The position numbers and the translations under genes were made by a program. The notes beneath the pieces were generated by a model. It had not been told where the DNA came from. It worked only from the letters and a program-made list of their open reading frames with translations, and ran no database searches. A DNA stretch of 64,000 nt, taken from the NCBI RefSeq assembly GCF_022836845.1, contig NZ_JAJNNZ010000016.1, forward strand, positions 1-64,000. Direction: 5' to 3'. Within the stretch, counting starts at the first letter, position 1. Every line of letters starts with the position of its first letter. The stretch comes from Vibrio gelatinilyticus (GTDB lineage Bacteria; Pseudomonadota; Gammaproteobacteria; Enterobacterales; Vibrionaceae). This document shows, one piece after another, positions 8,733 through 18,484 of the stretch.

Positions 8733-10238
8733 TTATTTCAGTTCTAAGCGCCAATGAACTGACTTCCAATAGCGCTGTTCTGTCTCTAGATCCGCAAATA
8801 GTAAACCGTCATGATCAAGTTTGTGCGGAGCCAATCTTGATATGCACCAGTGGTCATCGGATACCCTTTTAATCTCAACGGATAAGTTTTGCGTTTTGCG
8901 CTGCGCGCTCAATATCACCGAAAGTCTTAACACTTTGATTAAATCGAGAACCTGAGTGTCACTAAATAAGTGCAAGTTTGAAAGTTCGCCTAATTTAAGA
9001 GCTTTCCGCTGATTGCGTACTAGTGTTGCGAGTAATCGTTGTTGTTCGCTATTGAATCCAGGCATGTAGCTGTGCTGGAGGAGGTACTGTGAATGCTTGT
9101 GGTAGGATGAGTAGTTCACACTTAACCCTACCTCATGCAACATTGCCGCCCAAAGCAATACATCGCTAAGTTCTTCGCCGATATCAACATTGAGCTTGGT
9201 TTGATGAAAGATCGCCTGGGCTTGATCGCGCACTCTGTGCGCCTGTTCAATATCAACGCAGTAACGTTGTAAAAAGACATTTGCAGTTCTTTGTCTTACA
9301 TCGCCGGTTTTAAAGCGCTCCTCCATTTCATAAAGTAAGCCTTCTCTAAGTGCTGCAGAAGAGAAATGAAGTTGTTTAATCTCGAGCTGCTCAATACAAG
9401 CAAGCAATATAGAGACCCCAGCAGGAAGGTAACGCTTTCGCTCTTCAGTGATGCCTTTAAATGAGATATTGTTAACCAACTTGTCCTGACATAACTTGCT
9501 GACCAGTTTTTTCAGGCGCTGCTTGGTGATCACCCCATCTTTAAACCCCATTTCAATAAGCACATTGCGTATGACTTTTACTGTTCCTGACGAGCCAAAC
9601 ACGCATTGCCAGCCATACGTAACAAAATGGTGAGAGATACTTTCAAGTTTTTGTCTCGCGGCCAAATTGGCACTAACAAAACTATTTTTTGACAGCTTGC
9701 CGTTGGGGAAAAAAACTGTGGTAAAGCTAATACATCCCATCGCAGTGCTACTAAGATATTGAGGCTCGAAATTTTGACCGATAACGAGTTCGGTGCTCCC
9801 GCCCCCTATATCGATGATGAGATTAGAGTGATGAGCATTGAGAGTGTGAGCTACACCTAAGTAGATGAGCCGTGCTTCTTCTTCTCCGGGAATAATCTCA
9901 ATCGCATAGGGGATTACAACTCTTGCTTGTTCTAGGAAGGTCGTTTGATTGCGGGCAACCCTTAGAGTATGAGTTGCGGCGATGCGTACATTATCGGGAG
10001 TGACCCCTTTGAGTCGTTGGCTAAACTCGTGAAGGCACTTAATCCCCCTTTCTATTGAGGCTTGGCTAAGGACGTTGTAACTATCTAAGCCTAATGCGAG
10101 TTGAACTTTTTGTTTGTGGCGACTAATGATATGTATTTCATTATCGACAACTCTAGCAATCACCATATGAAAGCTATTTGAGCCGAGATCGATAGCAGCG
10201 ACGTGTCGTATTGGGTTGAAATCCGAGTCAATCTTCAT
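8733..10238 (-). CDS. ppx: Exopolyphosphatase
   Basis: About 501 residues of the Ppx/GppA family. The ASKHA ATPase fold is seen from AAIDLGSNSFHMVIARV near the N terminus and the DIGGGSTELVIG phosphate loop; a C-terminal HD-like helical domain follows. It hydrolyses terminal phosphates from polyphosphate chains, opposing Ppk. The ATG at 10238 gives an N terminus like E. coli Ppx. A GTG four codons upstream (10250) is also possible. Either start overlaps the end of ppk (which stops at 10228), so translation is probably coupled. Confidence 0.93.
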   Translation of the reverse strand: MKIDSDFNPIRHVAAIDLGSNSFHMVIARVVDNEIHIISRHKQKVQLALGLDSYNVLSQASIERGIKCLHEFSQRLKGVTPDNVRIAATHTLRVARNQTTFLEQARVVIPYAIEIIPGEEEARLIYLGVAHTLNAHHSNLIIDIGGGSTELVIGQNFEPQYLSSTAMGCISFTTVFFPNGKLSKNSFVSANLAARQKLESISHHFVTYGWQCVFGSSGTVKVIRNVLIEMGFKDGVITKQRLKKLVSKLCQDKLVNNISFKGITEERKRYLPAGVSILLACIEQLEIKQLHFSSAALREGLLYEMEERFKTGDVRQRTANVFLQRYCVDIEQAHRVRDQAQAIFHQTKLNVDIGEELSDVLLWAAMLHEVGLSVNYSSYHKHSQYLLQHSYMPGFNSEQQRLLATLVRNQRKALKLGELSNLHLFSDTQVLDLIKVLRLSVILSAQRKTQNLSVEIKRVSDDHWCISRLAPHKLDHDGLLFADLETEQRYWKSVHWRLELK

Positions 10239-12321
10239 AGGGGGCGTCACTTGTATTGGGATATGGGGCCAATTGTTGTCTTTTAAGATAGTCGTAAATG
10301 GCGATTTGAGAGCGAAGCTTCTTTGGGCGGTTTGTCGTGACGTAGTGATTGCTCATTTTCTCATCGATCACGCGCGCTTTAACCGTGTCTTTTTGTTGAA
10401 GATCGATAATGTCGATGATGGTCTTTTTCAATTGCTCACAAAGTATGGGCGCAGTAACCTCAATACGATGGTCCATGTTTCGTCTCATCCAGTCAGCCGA
10501 TGAGATAAACACTTTGGGGTCGCCTTGATTGTAAGCAATGATAACTCGAGGATGCTCTAAATAGCGGTCAACAATGCTAGTGACAGTGATCGTATCGCTG
10601 ATATCTTTGATACCTGGTATGAGAGAGCACATGCCGCGGATGATTAGGTGGATCTTTACACCGACACTACTCGCGTCATAGAGCTTTTTGATTAGTTTTC
10701 TATCTGCAAGGTTATTTAACTTCAATATCAGCTCTGCTTTCTCTCCCCTGAGTGCTTGCGCCATTTCAAAGTCGATCAATTGGTAAAAACGCTTTCGGGA
10801 GTTTTTAGGAGAGACGATTAATTGCGAAAATGAAACGGATTGATAGGGCTTTTCTATATATTTAAAGACCTTATTGACATCTTTTGTGATCACTGGGTCT
10901 GCCGTGATTAGACCGAAATCGGTATATTTGGCTGCTGTCCATTCGTGGAAATTGCCTGTACCAATATAGGCATAGCATTGAGAACTTTGTTGTTCTTCTC
11001 GCACAATGAGCAGCAGCTTTGAATGGATTTTTAACCCAGGAGCGCCAAATACCACTCTTACTCCAGCATGATTGAGCGTTTGCGCCCACTCTATGTTTGT
11101 TTGTTCATCGAAGCGTGCTTGTAATTCAACCACCACCGTAACGAGCTTACCATTGCGTGTCGCTTCCATAAGAGAGTGCATTAGCCTTGAGTCCTTCGCC
11201 ACGCGATAGATGCTGATTTTGATTTGGGTGACGGCCGGATCAAAGGAAGACAGTCTTATCAGTTCGGTAAGATGAGCAAATGTATGATAGGGGTAATAGA
11301 GCAAGATATCGTTCGCTCTAATGGCAGCAAATGGGGTAGGGTATCCCTCGAACTGAGGATGATTTAAGGGGGGTAATGCCTGATATTCAAGATACGTGGG
11401 ACCGAGGTTTGGGAATTGTGCCAAATCCTTATAGTTGTGGTAGCGCCCGCTGGGAATAATGCTATCAAAACTCGACATTTCTAACTTCTTTTGCAGAATA
11501 TCCAACAGTTCTTTCGGCATATCTCGTTGATAGATAAATCGGACTGGTAGTGCCGTTAATCGTTGGTTTAGGCTCTCCGACATCAGCTCTATTAAATTGC
11601 GTTCTGCTTCTCCACTTAACTCGTATGCGGCATCGCGGGTCATTTTGATAGCAAAGCAATTCAAGGAGTTATACTCAATCACGTTTTGATAAATGTCATC
11701 GAGGCATAAGCGAATGATGTTATCCAACAAAATCAGTGTTTTTCTTGGTCTATCTGGCTGCTGCGGCACAAGAATAAAGCGGGGAAGCACCTGAGAAGGG
11801 ATTTCTAGTAGGCTGTAGCGGCTCGTCTTGTTTTGTTTAGCTTCGACCACAAGATAGCTTTGCTCATCTTTTAGTGAGGTGAGCAAATCGCAATTTTTGT
11901 TTATCCAAAGAGGAGTCAGGTGCGCCAGAATTCTCTGTTGAAAAAATTGTTTTACCCAGCTTTGTTGCTCTACCGAAAGTTGGCTTTCGTTGACCAGATA
12001 AATGTCATTTCTTGCTAACTGTATGACTAACTTGTTGTAGATACTCTCAAAACGATGGTTTAGCTCATGCACCTTACTTTGCATCTTCTCTAGTAAAACA
12101 CAGTAGTGTTGGCGCTTATCTTTTCTTTGGTGAAGTAAAATACGACGTTGAATGTTAGCAAAACGTACTTTATAGAATTCATCTAAATTATTGGAATAGA
12201 TACCAAGAAAACGGACGCGTTCGACTAAGGGGACATTGGGGTCTTGTGCCTCTTGCAGCACTCGCTCATTAAAGGATAGCCAGCTTAGTTCCTTATCAAC
12301 GAAGAGCTTTAATGTACTCAT
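10228..12321 (-). CDS. ppk: Polyphosphate kinase
   Basis: A 697-residue PPK1. It polymerises ATP gamma-phosphate into polyphosphate. The segment LKIHSKLLLIV carries the autophosphorylated histidine (H435 in E. coli) and DRYLEHPRVIIAYNQGDPKV the second active-site histidine (H592 in E. coli). The N-terminal domain has KELSWLSFNERVLQEAQD, typical of the family. It is the first gene of the ppk-ppx operon, divergent from pstC, with a Pho box in the shared intergenic region. Confidence 0.96.
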   Translation of the reverse strand: MSTLKLFVDKELSWLSFNERVLQEAQDPNVPLVERVRFLGIYSNNLDEFYKVRFANIQRRILLHQRKDKRQHYCVLLEKMQSKVHELNHRFESIYNKLVIQLARNDIYLVNESQLSVEQQSWVKQFFQQRILAHLTPLWINKNCDLLTSLKDEQSYLVVEAKQNKTSRYSLLEIPSQVLPRFILVPQQPDRPRKTLILLDNIIRLCLDDIYQNVIEYNSLNCFAIKMTRDAAYELSGEAERNLIELMSESLNQRLTALPVRFIYQRDMPKELLDILQKKLEMSSFDSIIPSGRYHNYKDLAQFPNLGPTYLEYQALPPLNHPQFEGYPTPFAAIRANDILLYYPYHTFAHLTELIRLSSFDPAVTQIKISIYRVAKDSRLMHSLMEATRNGKLVTVVVELQARFDEQTNIEWAQTLNHAGVRVVFGAPGLKIHSKLLLIVREEQQSSQCYAYIGTGNFHEWTAAKYTDFGLITADPVITKDVNKVFKYIEKPYQSVSFSQLIVSPKNSRKRFYQLIDFEMAQALRGEKAELILKLNNLADRKLIKKLYDASSVGVKIHLIIRGMCSLIPGIKDISDTITVTSIVDRYLEHPRVIIAYNQGDPKVFISSADWMRRNMDHRIEVTAPILCEQLKKTIIDIIDLQQKDTVKARVIDEKMSNHYVTTNRPKKLRSQIAIYDYLKRQQLAPYPNTSDAPYED

Positions 12322-12440
12322 AATCCCTACCTAGTCCTTGTGCGTCGGCGATATCTTTGAGATGTACGTCAACATATGATGTTTTCTTTTGATTATAGTG
12401 CGAGAAGAGACAGTTGATTATTTTCAGTTGCTTAGATGGC

Positions 12441-12462
12441 ATGTAATATAAATGTAATCTAA
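12441..12462. promoter_or_regulatory. Pho box shared by ppk-ppx and pstCAB-phoU
   Basis: Two 11-bp direct repeats, ATGTAATATAA (12441-12451) and ATGTAATCTAA (12452-12462), lie in the 256-bp region between divergent ppk and pstC. The spacing and the TGTAAT cores fit a PhoB tandem half-site, here with TGTAAT in place of the E. coli TGTCAT. The position is right to control one or both operons. Confidence 0.6.
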
Positions 12463-12577
12463 TTGAAATACGATATTAAGGTGGCCAGAGTTTCATACAG
12501 GGCCGTCTCGCCAGTTAATCTATAGTATAGAGATACATTGAGTATCTTATTCAGCCCAAGAAGAAAGACACAACACT

Positions 12578-14773
12578 ATGCCGATAAATGACTTTTCGTT
12601 ACAAGCAAGAGATCGCAAGCGCCTGCTTCAAGATCGATTTGTTCGTGCACTAGTGTCATTTGGTGGATTAAGTGTACTGGGTGGCCTCGTTTTCATCTTT
12701 GTCTATTTGGCTTATGTGATCTTCCCGATTTTCTCTTCCGCTCAATTAGAATGGACAGAAAGCGTTGCGATAGAAAATTCAGAACCAATGGTGTTTGCCC
12801 GTGTCGACGACTATGCTACACAAGCATATTGGGTCACCGAGCAAGGGGTGCTAATTGAGAAGGCGTTAACCAGCAAATCGTACAGTAAGGAAGTGCTTGC
12901 GAATGATATAACAATGGTCGCACAGGCAAGCCCTTCTTCAGAGTGGTTTGCCCTTGCCGACGATAGCGGCCAGGCTAAATTAATTCGGGGACAGTTTTCA
13001 TTTGACGCTCAGAAAGCGGCCAGCCAATTGCGTGTTACTGAGGCGTATAACGGACAATGGTTTGATTTAGAAACAGCCTCTCTAGCTCATTTAGCGGTCG
13101 CCGTTCGCCAAGACAATGCCGTCATTGCAAGTGCGGATACAACAGGGTTCGTCAGCTTTTTATCCATCGATAACTCAATAAATAATGCGAATGCGTCGCC
13201 TCGTAAAGAGCGTCAATCATTGGCTGATAAAATCGAGAATATCGAGAAGATTTTATTAACGCCAGATACACAGACGCTCTATGTCCTAGCTGAAAACCGA
13301 CTCTATGTCATTATACTCAAGGACAATCTTTATCAGGTCCGTGAGATCATTGATTTAAGCCAGGGCAGTGAAAGCTTGAACGCAATAGGAATCTACTTGC
13401 TCGCTGGCGCTCATTCTGTGCTTGTTCAATATGACAATAATACGGTAGAGCAATGGTTCGATGTTCTGGATAACGGAGAGCGTTCATTATCGGCTATCCG
13501 AGAATTTAAATACAATCACACCATACAGCAATTGCTGCCCGAGATTCATGGCAAAGGCTTTTACGTTTACCTCAGTGATGGGCGCCTAATCACTACCTAC
13601 ACCACGACAGAAAAGCAACAAAAATTAGATCAAATACAGATGACGGCTGTCCCTTTATTTGGCCTGTCAAACAATGACCGTCAACTAATCGCCCTTGATA
13701 CAGGAAAGTTGAATGTCGCCGTTATCGATAATGAGTACCCCGAAATTTCGTTCAGAACATTGTGGAGCAAGATTTGGTATGAAAGCTACCCTGAACCCGA
13801 GTTTGTTTGGCAAACCACCGCGGCGAATGATGATTTTGAACCGAAATTTAGTTTGGTTCCCATCGCCTTTGGTACAATAAAATCAGCTGCTTATGCGATG
13901 ATTTTTTCTGTACCAATTGCTGTATTTGGTGCGATATATACCGCTTATTTCATGTCGGCAAGAATGCGCAAAGTCGTTAAGCCTACTATCGAGCTAATGG
14001 AAGCCTTACCCACAGTCATCATCGGTTTTCTTGCCGGACTTTGGTTTGCACCTATTGTTGAGAGTCATCTCCCTGGTGTCATGGTATTACTAGTCGCTCT
14101 ACCAGTCATGACAGTCATGACTGGTCTATTTTGGTACGTGTTACCCAGAAGGTGGGTGGGTAGCATACCAAGTGGTCTTCACGCGATTATGCTGATCCCT
14201 GTGATCATCATTGTGACCGCAGTTTCGCTGCACTATTCCGCAACGATGGAACAGTGGTTATTTGATGGTGATGTCCGAGCCTACTTAGCTCTGCAAGGCA
14301 TTGGTTATGATCAGCGCAATGCGATGATTGTTGGGTTTGCCATGGGCTTTGCCGTTATTCCGACCATATTTACAATCTCAGAAGATGCTATTTTTTCTGT
14401 ACCAAAACACCTATCAGATGGCTCGTTAGCCTTGGGAGCTACGCGATGGCAGACGCTAACATACGTTGTTCTATTAACGGCAAGTCCCGGTATATTTTCA
14501 GCGGTAATGATGGGGCTAGGTCGCGCTGTTGGCGAAACGATGATTGTATTAATGGCCACAGGTAATACCCCGATTTTAGATTGGAATATTTTTGAAGGAA
14601 TGAGAACACTTTCCGCGACGATGGCGGTCGAGCTGCCGGAATCGGATGTGGGTAGTACTCACTATCGGCTACTATTTCTAGCAGCATTGATTTTGTTTAC
14701 ATTTACTTTTGCAGTGAACTCGTTAGCAGAGTGGGTAAGGCAACGCCTCCGGGAGCGATACCGTGCATTGTAG
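12578..14773 (+). CDS. pstC: PstC-type phosphate ABC permease with large periplasmic domain
   Basis: A 731-residue protein, more than twice the E. coli PstC length (319). One membrane segment at about 25-50 is followed by a periplasmic region of about 360 residues. That region has repeated beta-strand patterns with Trp/Tyr and Gly-Asp pairs (for example VYLSDGRLI), reminiscent of a beta propeller. From about residue 425 the usual permease core follows, with several membrane helices and the ABC-coupling (EAA-like) loop ALGATRWQTL that contacts PstB. It imports phosphate with PstA and PstB. It starts the pstC-pstA-pstB-phoU operon. Confidence 0.9.
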   Translation: MPINDFSLQARDRKRLLQDRFVRALVSFGGLSVLGGLVFIFVYLAYVIFPIFSSAQLEWTESVAIENSEPMVFARVDDYATQAYWVTEQGVLIEKALTSKSYSKEVLANDITMVAQASPSSEWFALADDSGQAKLIRGQFSFDAQKAASQLRVTEAYNGQWFDLETASLAHLAVAVRQDNAVIASADTTGFVSFLSIDNSINNANASPRKERQSLADKIENIEKILLTPDTQTLYVLAENRLYVIILKDNLYQVREIIDLSQGSESLNAIGIYLLAGAHSVLVQYDNNTVEQWFDVLDNGERSLSAIREFKYNHTIQQLLPEIHGKGFYVYLSDGRLITTYTTTEKQQKLDQIQMTAVPLFGLSNNDRQLIALDTGKLNVAVIDNEYPEISFRTLWSKIWYESYPEPEFVWQTTAANDDFEPKFSLVPIAFGTIKSAAYAMIFSVPIAVFGAIYTAYFMSARMRKVVKPTIELMEALPTVIIGFLAGLWFAPIVESHLPGVMVLLVALPVMTVMTGLFWYVLPRRWVGSIPSGLHAIMLIPVIIIVTAVSLHYSATMEQWLFDGDVRAYLALQGIGYDQRNAMIVGFAMGFAVIPTIFTISEDAIFSVPKHLSDGSLALGATRWQTLTYVVLLTASPGIFSAVMMGLGRAVGETMIVLMATGNTPILDWNIFEGMRTLSATMAVELPESDVGSTHYRLLFLAALILFTFTFAVNSLAEWVRQRLRERYRAL

Positions 14774-14797
14774 TGACAACCAAGTGAGCAGAATATT

Positions 14798-16444
14798 GTG
14801 ATTAAATGGATTAGGTCAGGAGCCCCGTGGATCTGGTTAACAGGAGGAGCGGTCAGCATCAGCATCATTTCGGTGCTGGGATTGCTTCTGCTTATTGGCT
14901 GGAAAGGATTAACCTACTTCTGGCCAGCTCCTTTGAATCAATGGCAAGATCAACAAGGGGAGCGTTTGATCGGCCAGATTTACTCTAAAGCCTGGGTAGC
15001 GACTAATACTATTCCTGATGCACAAAATAGGTTTTCAGAGGCAGTTCTCGAACAAGGGAAGGTCGAGCGGTTAACTATTAAGACAGCTAACCGAGATCTC
15101 TACGGAGTAGATTTTATTTCGATACTCAGTGCAGAGTTGTCTGAACCTACAACGCCAGATGAGCTGATTATTGTCGAGAGAAGTCGCGGTGGTGATTTCT
15201 ATGGTGTCGCAACCCGGTTGACTGACGACAACAATGTATACCGCGACAATATCGCTTTTCATCTGCGCTCTGCTCTAGAGAAAGCGCAGCTAATCCGAGA
15301 TCAAATGGATGGTTCCATTACCCGAAACATTCGAGCATTGAGTGGTCAGTTGGAAACCTTGCGACTCAAGAAGCGTAAGGCACAACTCAATAACAGTTGG
15401 GATGACATTCAAGAGGAACGTTATCGTCGACAAGCAGACATCATTACGCAGCAGCTGGTTAACTATGAAGATAAATTGGATGATTTACGCCTCGTCTTGG
15501 CCAGTACGACACTGACTCTGCAAGAGATGAGCGGCAAAAGCGTTGATCTTCCACTGTCGCGCATTATTGATTTCTGGTATCCGAATCAGATGCAATGGCA
15601 CGAAAAAATGATTCACTGGTTGGGGCAAGTTTGGAAGTTCTTGTCCGACGACCCAAGAGAATCGAACTCAGAAGGGGGAGTCTTCCCCGCTATTTTTGGA
15701 ACTGTTTTACTGGTGTTGATTATGTCGGTGATCGTCATGCCTCTCGGCGTGCTGGTGGCCATCTATCTACACGAATACGCCAAAAATAATTTGTTAACTC
15801 GGATGATTCGCGTAGCGGTGATTAACCTAGCAGGCGTGCCTTCCATTGTTTACGGTGTGTTTGGTTTAGGCTTTTTTGTATATACCCTAGGAGGATCTAT
15901 CGATGACCTGTTTTACCAAGAGCGCTTACCAGCGCCAACCTTTGGTTCTCCAGGTTTGTTGTGGTCTGCACTGACTCTCGCTATGCTAACATTACCCGTG
16001 GTTATTGTGACGACAGAAGAAGGCTTAAACCGCATTCCAAATTCAGTCAGACATGGCTCTTTGGCATTGGGCGCGACTCAGTTTGAGACTCTCTGGCGCA
16101 TTGTTGTGCCCATGGCCAGCCCTGCGATAATCACAGGCTCAATCCTCGCAGTCGCGAGGGCGGCAGGTGAAGTCGCTCCCTTGATGCTCGTCGGAGTCGT
16201 CAAATTGGTATCTAGTCTGCCAGTTGATGCTCAATTTCCTTTTCTACATCTTGAGCGAAAATTTATGCACTTGGGTTTTCATATCTATGATATTGGCTTT
16301 CAAACATCCAATATTGAGGCAGCAAGACCTTTGGTTTATGCAACCTCCTTTTTGTTGGTGACAGTAGTGATTAGCTTGAACCTGACAGCGATTGCAATCC
16401 GTAATAATTTGCGTGAAAAATACAGAACGTTGGGGCACGATTAG
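14798..16444 (+). CDS. pstA: PstA-type phosphate ABC permease with coiled-coil insertion
   Basis: A 548-residue permease starting at GTG. A membrane helix at about 15-34 is followed by a soluble region to about residue 290. Within it, residues 152-246 are highly charged and heptad-like (AEKAQ-, QLETLRLKKRK-like), predicting a long coiled coil. The permease core follows, with the coupling loop GSLALGATQFETLWRI. E. coli PstA has 296 residues and no such insertion. It lies 24 bp after pstC and 2 bp before pstB, so these are co-transcribed. Confidence 0.9.
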   Translation: MIKWIRSGAPWIWLTGGAVSISIISVLGLLLLIGWKGLTYFWPAPLNQWQDQQGERLIGQIYSKAWVATNTIPDAQNRFSEAVLEQGKVERLTIKTANRDLYGVDFISILSAELSEPTTPDELIIVERSRGGDFYGVATRLTDDNNVYRDNIAFHLRSALEKAQLIRDQMDGSITRNIRALSGQLETLRLKKRKAQLNNSWDDIQEERYRRQADIITQQLVNYEDKLDDLRLVLASTTLTLQEMSGKSVDLPLSRIIDFWYPNQMQWHEKMIHWLGQVWKFLSDDPRESNSEGGVFPAIFGTVLLVLIMSVIVMPLGVLVAIYLHEYAKNNLLTRMIRVAVINLAGVPSIVYGVFGLGFFVYTLGGSIDDLFYQERLPAPTFGSPGLLWSALTLAMLTLPVVIVTTEEGLNRIPNSVRHGSLALGATQFETLWRIVVPMASPAIITGSILAVARAAGEVAPLMLVGVVKLVSSLPVDAQFPFLHLERKFMHLGFHIYDIGFQTSNIEAARPLVYATSFLLVTVVISLNLTAIAIRNNLREKYRTLGHD

Positions 16445-16446
16445 CG

Positions 16447-17265
16447 ATGTTTTCTATCAATCAAACTTTAGGGTATCCCACTCCCCTTGATGTCAACAAT
16501 TTGACGAAAGAGCAAACTGCGATTTCTATCGAGGGACTAAACTTGTTCTATCAGGGTAAAAAAGCGCTGGATGATGTGTCTATGAAATTGCCTAAAGGGC
16601 AAGTAACCGCTTTTATTGGCCCCTCGGGCTGCGGAAAATCGACACTGCTACGTTGCATTAACCGCATGAACGATTTAGTAGAGGGATGCACGGTCGAAGG
16701 GAAAGTCACACTTCACGGTAAAAACGTTTACCATCCAAGCGTCGATGTGGCGACATTAAGGCGTCGAGTGGGGATGGTTTTTCAAAGACCTAACCCATTC
16801 CCAAAGACCATTTACGAGAACGTCGTCTATGGTTTGCGCTTACAAGGCATAAAGAACAGACGAAATCTTGATGATGCGGTAGAGCGCTCGTTGCGTGCGG
16901 CTGCTCTTTGGGATGAGGTTAAAGACCGTCTTCATGAAAACGCCTTTGGCTTGTCCGGAGGTCAGCAGCAAAGATTGGTCATCGCAAGGGCGATAGCCAT
17001 TGAGCCAGAAGTATTATTACTTGATGAGCCAACCTCTGCTCTTGATCCTATCTCTACACTGACCATTGAAGAATTGATTAATGATCTGAAAACCAAGTAT
17101 ACCGTGGTAATTGTTACTCACAACATGCAGCAAGCGGCTCGAGTGAGCGATCATACTGCGTTCATTCACTTAGGAAAGCTGATAGAGTATTCAGATACGG
17201 ATTCAATTTTTACGTCACCAATTAAAAAGCGAACCGAAGATTACATCACCGGTCGCTATGGATAA
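16447..17265 (+). CDS. pstB: PstB, phosphate ABC transporter ATPase
   Basis: A 272-residue ABC ATPase. The Walker A is GPSGCGKST, the Q loop VFQRPNPFPKTIYENV is the PstB-specific version, the signature is LSGGQQQR, the Walker B is VLLLDEPTSALD, and the switch histidine is in VTHN. It powers phosphate import through PstCA and participates with PhoU in PhoR signalling. The stretch before about residue 26 is a non-conserved N-terminal extension. The start ATG lies 2 bp after the pstA stop. Confidence 0.97.
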   Translation: MFSINQTLGYPTPLDVNNLTKEQTAISIEGLNLFYQGKKALDDVSMKLPKGQVTAFIGPSGCGKSTLLRCINRMNDLVEGCTVEGKVTLHGKNVYHPSVDVATLRRRVGMVFQRPNPFPKTIYENVVYGLRLQGIKNRRNLDDAVERSLRAAALWDEVKDRLHENAFGLSGGQQQRLVIARAIAIEPEVLLLDEPTSALDPISTLTIEELINDLKTKYTVVIVTHNMQQAARVSDHTAFIHLGKLIEYSDTDSIFTSPIKKRTEDYITGRYG

Positions 17266-17284
17266 ATAGTAAGTAAGGAGCATC

Positions 17285-17986
17285 ATGCACTTTGGGCGTC
17301 ACATTTCTGGACAGTTTAACGCAGAGCTTGAATCGATTCGTACCCATGTGCTCACTATGGGTGGGTTGGTGGAGCAGCAGCTGTCTTTTGCGATACAAGC
17401 CTTACATAAAGACGATATCGATTTGGCGCGAAAAGTGGTCCGGGATGAGCACAAAGTTAATGCGATGGAAGTGTCAATCGATGATGCTTGCACTCGAATT
17501 ATTGCTAAAAGACAGCCAACTGCGAAGGATTTACGTTTGGTGATGGCCATCATCAAAACCATCACAGATTTAGAGCGCATTGGTGATGTCGCAACCAAAA
17601 TTGCTTATGTTGCGATTGAGACTCCGACTAATAGCGAGAAGCAGTTTCAAATCTCACTAGAGCCATTGTGTCGTCAAGCGATTTCGATGTTACATCAAGT
17701 TTTAGATGCATTCGCTCGCATGGATGTCGACGCGGCGGCCAGCGTCTATAAGCAAGACGATAAGCTTGATGCCGAATACGAAGCCGTTATTCGGCAACTG
17801 ATGAATTATATGATGGATAATCCAGAGAATATTCCAGATGTGTTACAGGTTATGTGGTCGGCTAGGGCGATAGAGAGAGTTGGCGATCGTTGTCAGAATA
17901 TTTGTGAATATATTATCTACTTTGTGAAAGGCAAGGACGTACGTCACCTTGGAGAGAAAGATATCGACGAACTATTAAAAGAATAG
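17285..17986 (+). CDS. phoU: PhoU, phosphate signalling regulator
   Basis: A 233-residue protein made of two PhoU three-helix repeats. The metal-binding ExxxD-type motifs are seen as ITDLERIGDVATKIA in the first half and AIERVGDRCQNICEYI in the second. It links the Pst transporter to PhoR, keeping the Pho regulon off when phosphate is plentiful. It has a clear ribosome binding site (AAGGAG, 17275-17280) and is the last gene of the operon. A perfect hairpin covers its stop codon. Confidence 0.96.
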   Translation: MHFGRHISGQFNAELESIRTHVLTMGGLVEQQLSFAIQALHKDDIDLARKVVRDEHKVNAMEVSIDDACTRIIAKRQPTAKDLRLVMAIIKTITDLERIGDVATKIAYVAIETPTNSEKQFQISLEPLCRQAISMLHQVLDAFARMDVDAAASVYKQDDKLDAEYEAVIRQLMNYMMDNPENIPDVLQVMWSARAIERVGDRCQNICEYIIYFVKGKDVRHLGEKDIDELLKE

Positions 17987-17993
17987 TTCGTCG
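17965..17993. repeat. Perfect hairpin covering the phoU stop codon
   Basis: CGACGAACTATT (17965-17976) pairs perfectly with AATAGTTCGTCG (17982-17993) around an AAAAG loop. The phoU stop codon (17984-17986) is inside the right arm. There is no T tract, so it is not a standard terminator. It may act as a 3' stability element between the convergent genes. Confidence 0.7.
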
Positions 17994-18004
17994 CATGGAG
18001 TTGA

Positions 18005-18484
18005 CTAGAAACTGAAAGTAAATCCTAGATTCCAGCTCGATAAAATGTCACTAGGGATATAGGTTTTCTGATGATCAAAGACGTGAATGTCAAAACCTGT
18101 TTTTAATCCAAAATTCGGTGTGGCTTGATAAACATAAGCGGCACCGATACTCACACCTGAAGCGCTTCGGCTCTCACCTCTTTTACTGCCATCGTATTGA
18201 GCAACGCCAAGACCAGCTTGAAACCCTTGCACGACAGTTGACGAAAACATTTGCTGGAAGCCAATTCGGTAGCTGTTAATGTTTTCATCATAGCTATTGC
18301 TAGCGTAATGTGTTCGTGCGTAGTCAAAAAATACAGCATCAAAACCAAGCATCTCAGTTGCCCCGATTTGAAGACCGGCACCGCGATACGCACCGAGTTT
18401 GATTTCAGGTGACAGCATAATGCCAGTTGCGTTGGACAGCGTTGAAAAGCTCAAAAGAGCAGAAATTAGAAGGACTTTTTTCAT
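18005..18484 (-). CDS. Small outer-membrane beta-barrel-like protein
   Basis: A 159-residue secreted protein. The signal peptide MKKVLLISALLSFSTLSNA is cleaved before TGIMLSPE. The mature part has alternating hydrophobic/polar strands with glycines and aromatic residues (GAYRGAGLQIGA, YRIGFQQMF, SIGAAYVYQ), and ends in SWNLGFTFSF, a terminal phenylalanine typical of outer-membrane barrels. An in-frame ATG lies 18 codons upstream, but the ATG at 18484 has a GGTGA Shine-Dalgarno and starts a proper signal peptide. The exact family is not recognised; its function is unknown. Confidence 0.75.
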   Translation of the reverse strand: MKKVLLISALLSFSTLSNATGIMLSPEIKLGAYRGAGLQIGATEMLGFDAVFFDYARTHYASNSYDENINSYRIGFQQMFSSTVVQGFQAGLGVAQYDGSKRGESRSASGVSIGAAYVYQATPNFGLKTGFDIHVFDHQKTYIPSDILSSWNLGFTFSF

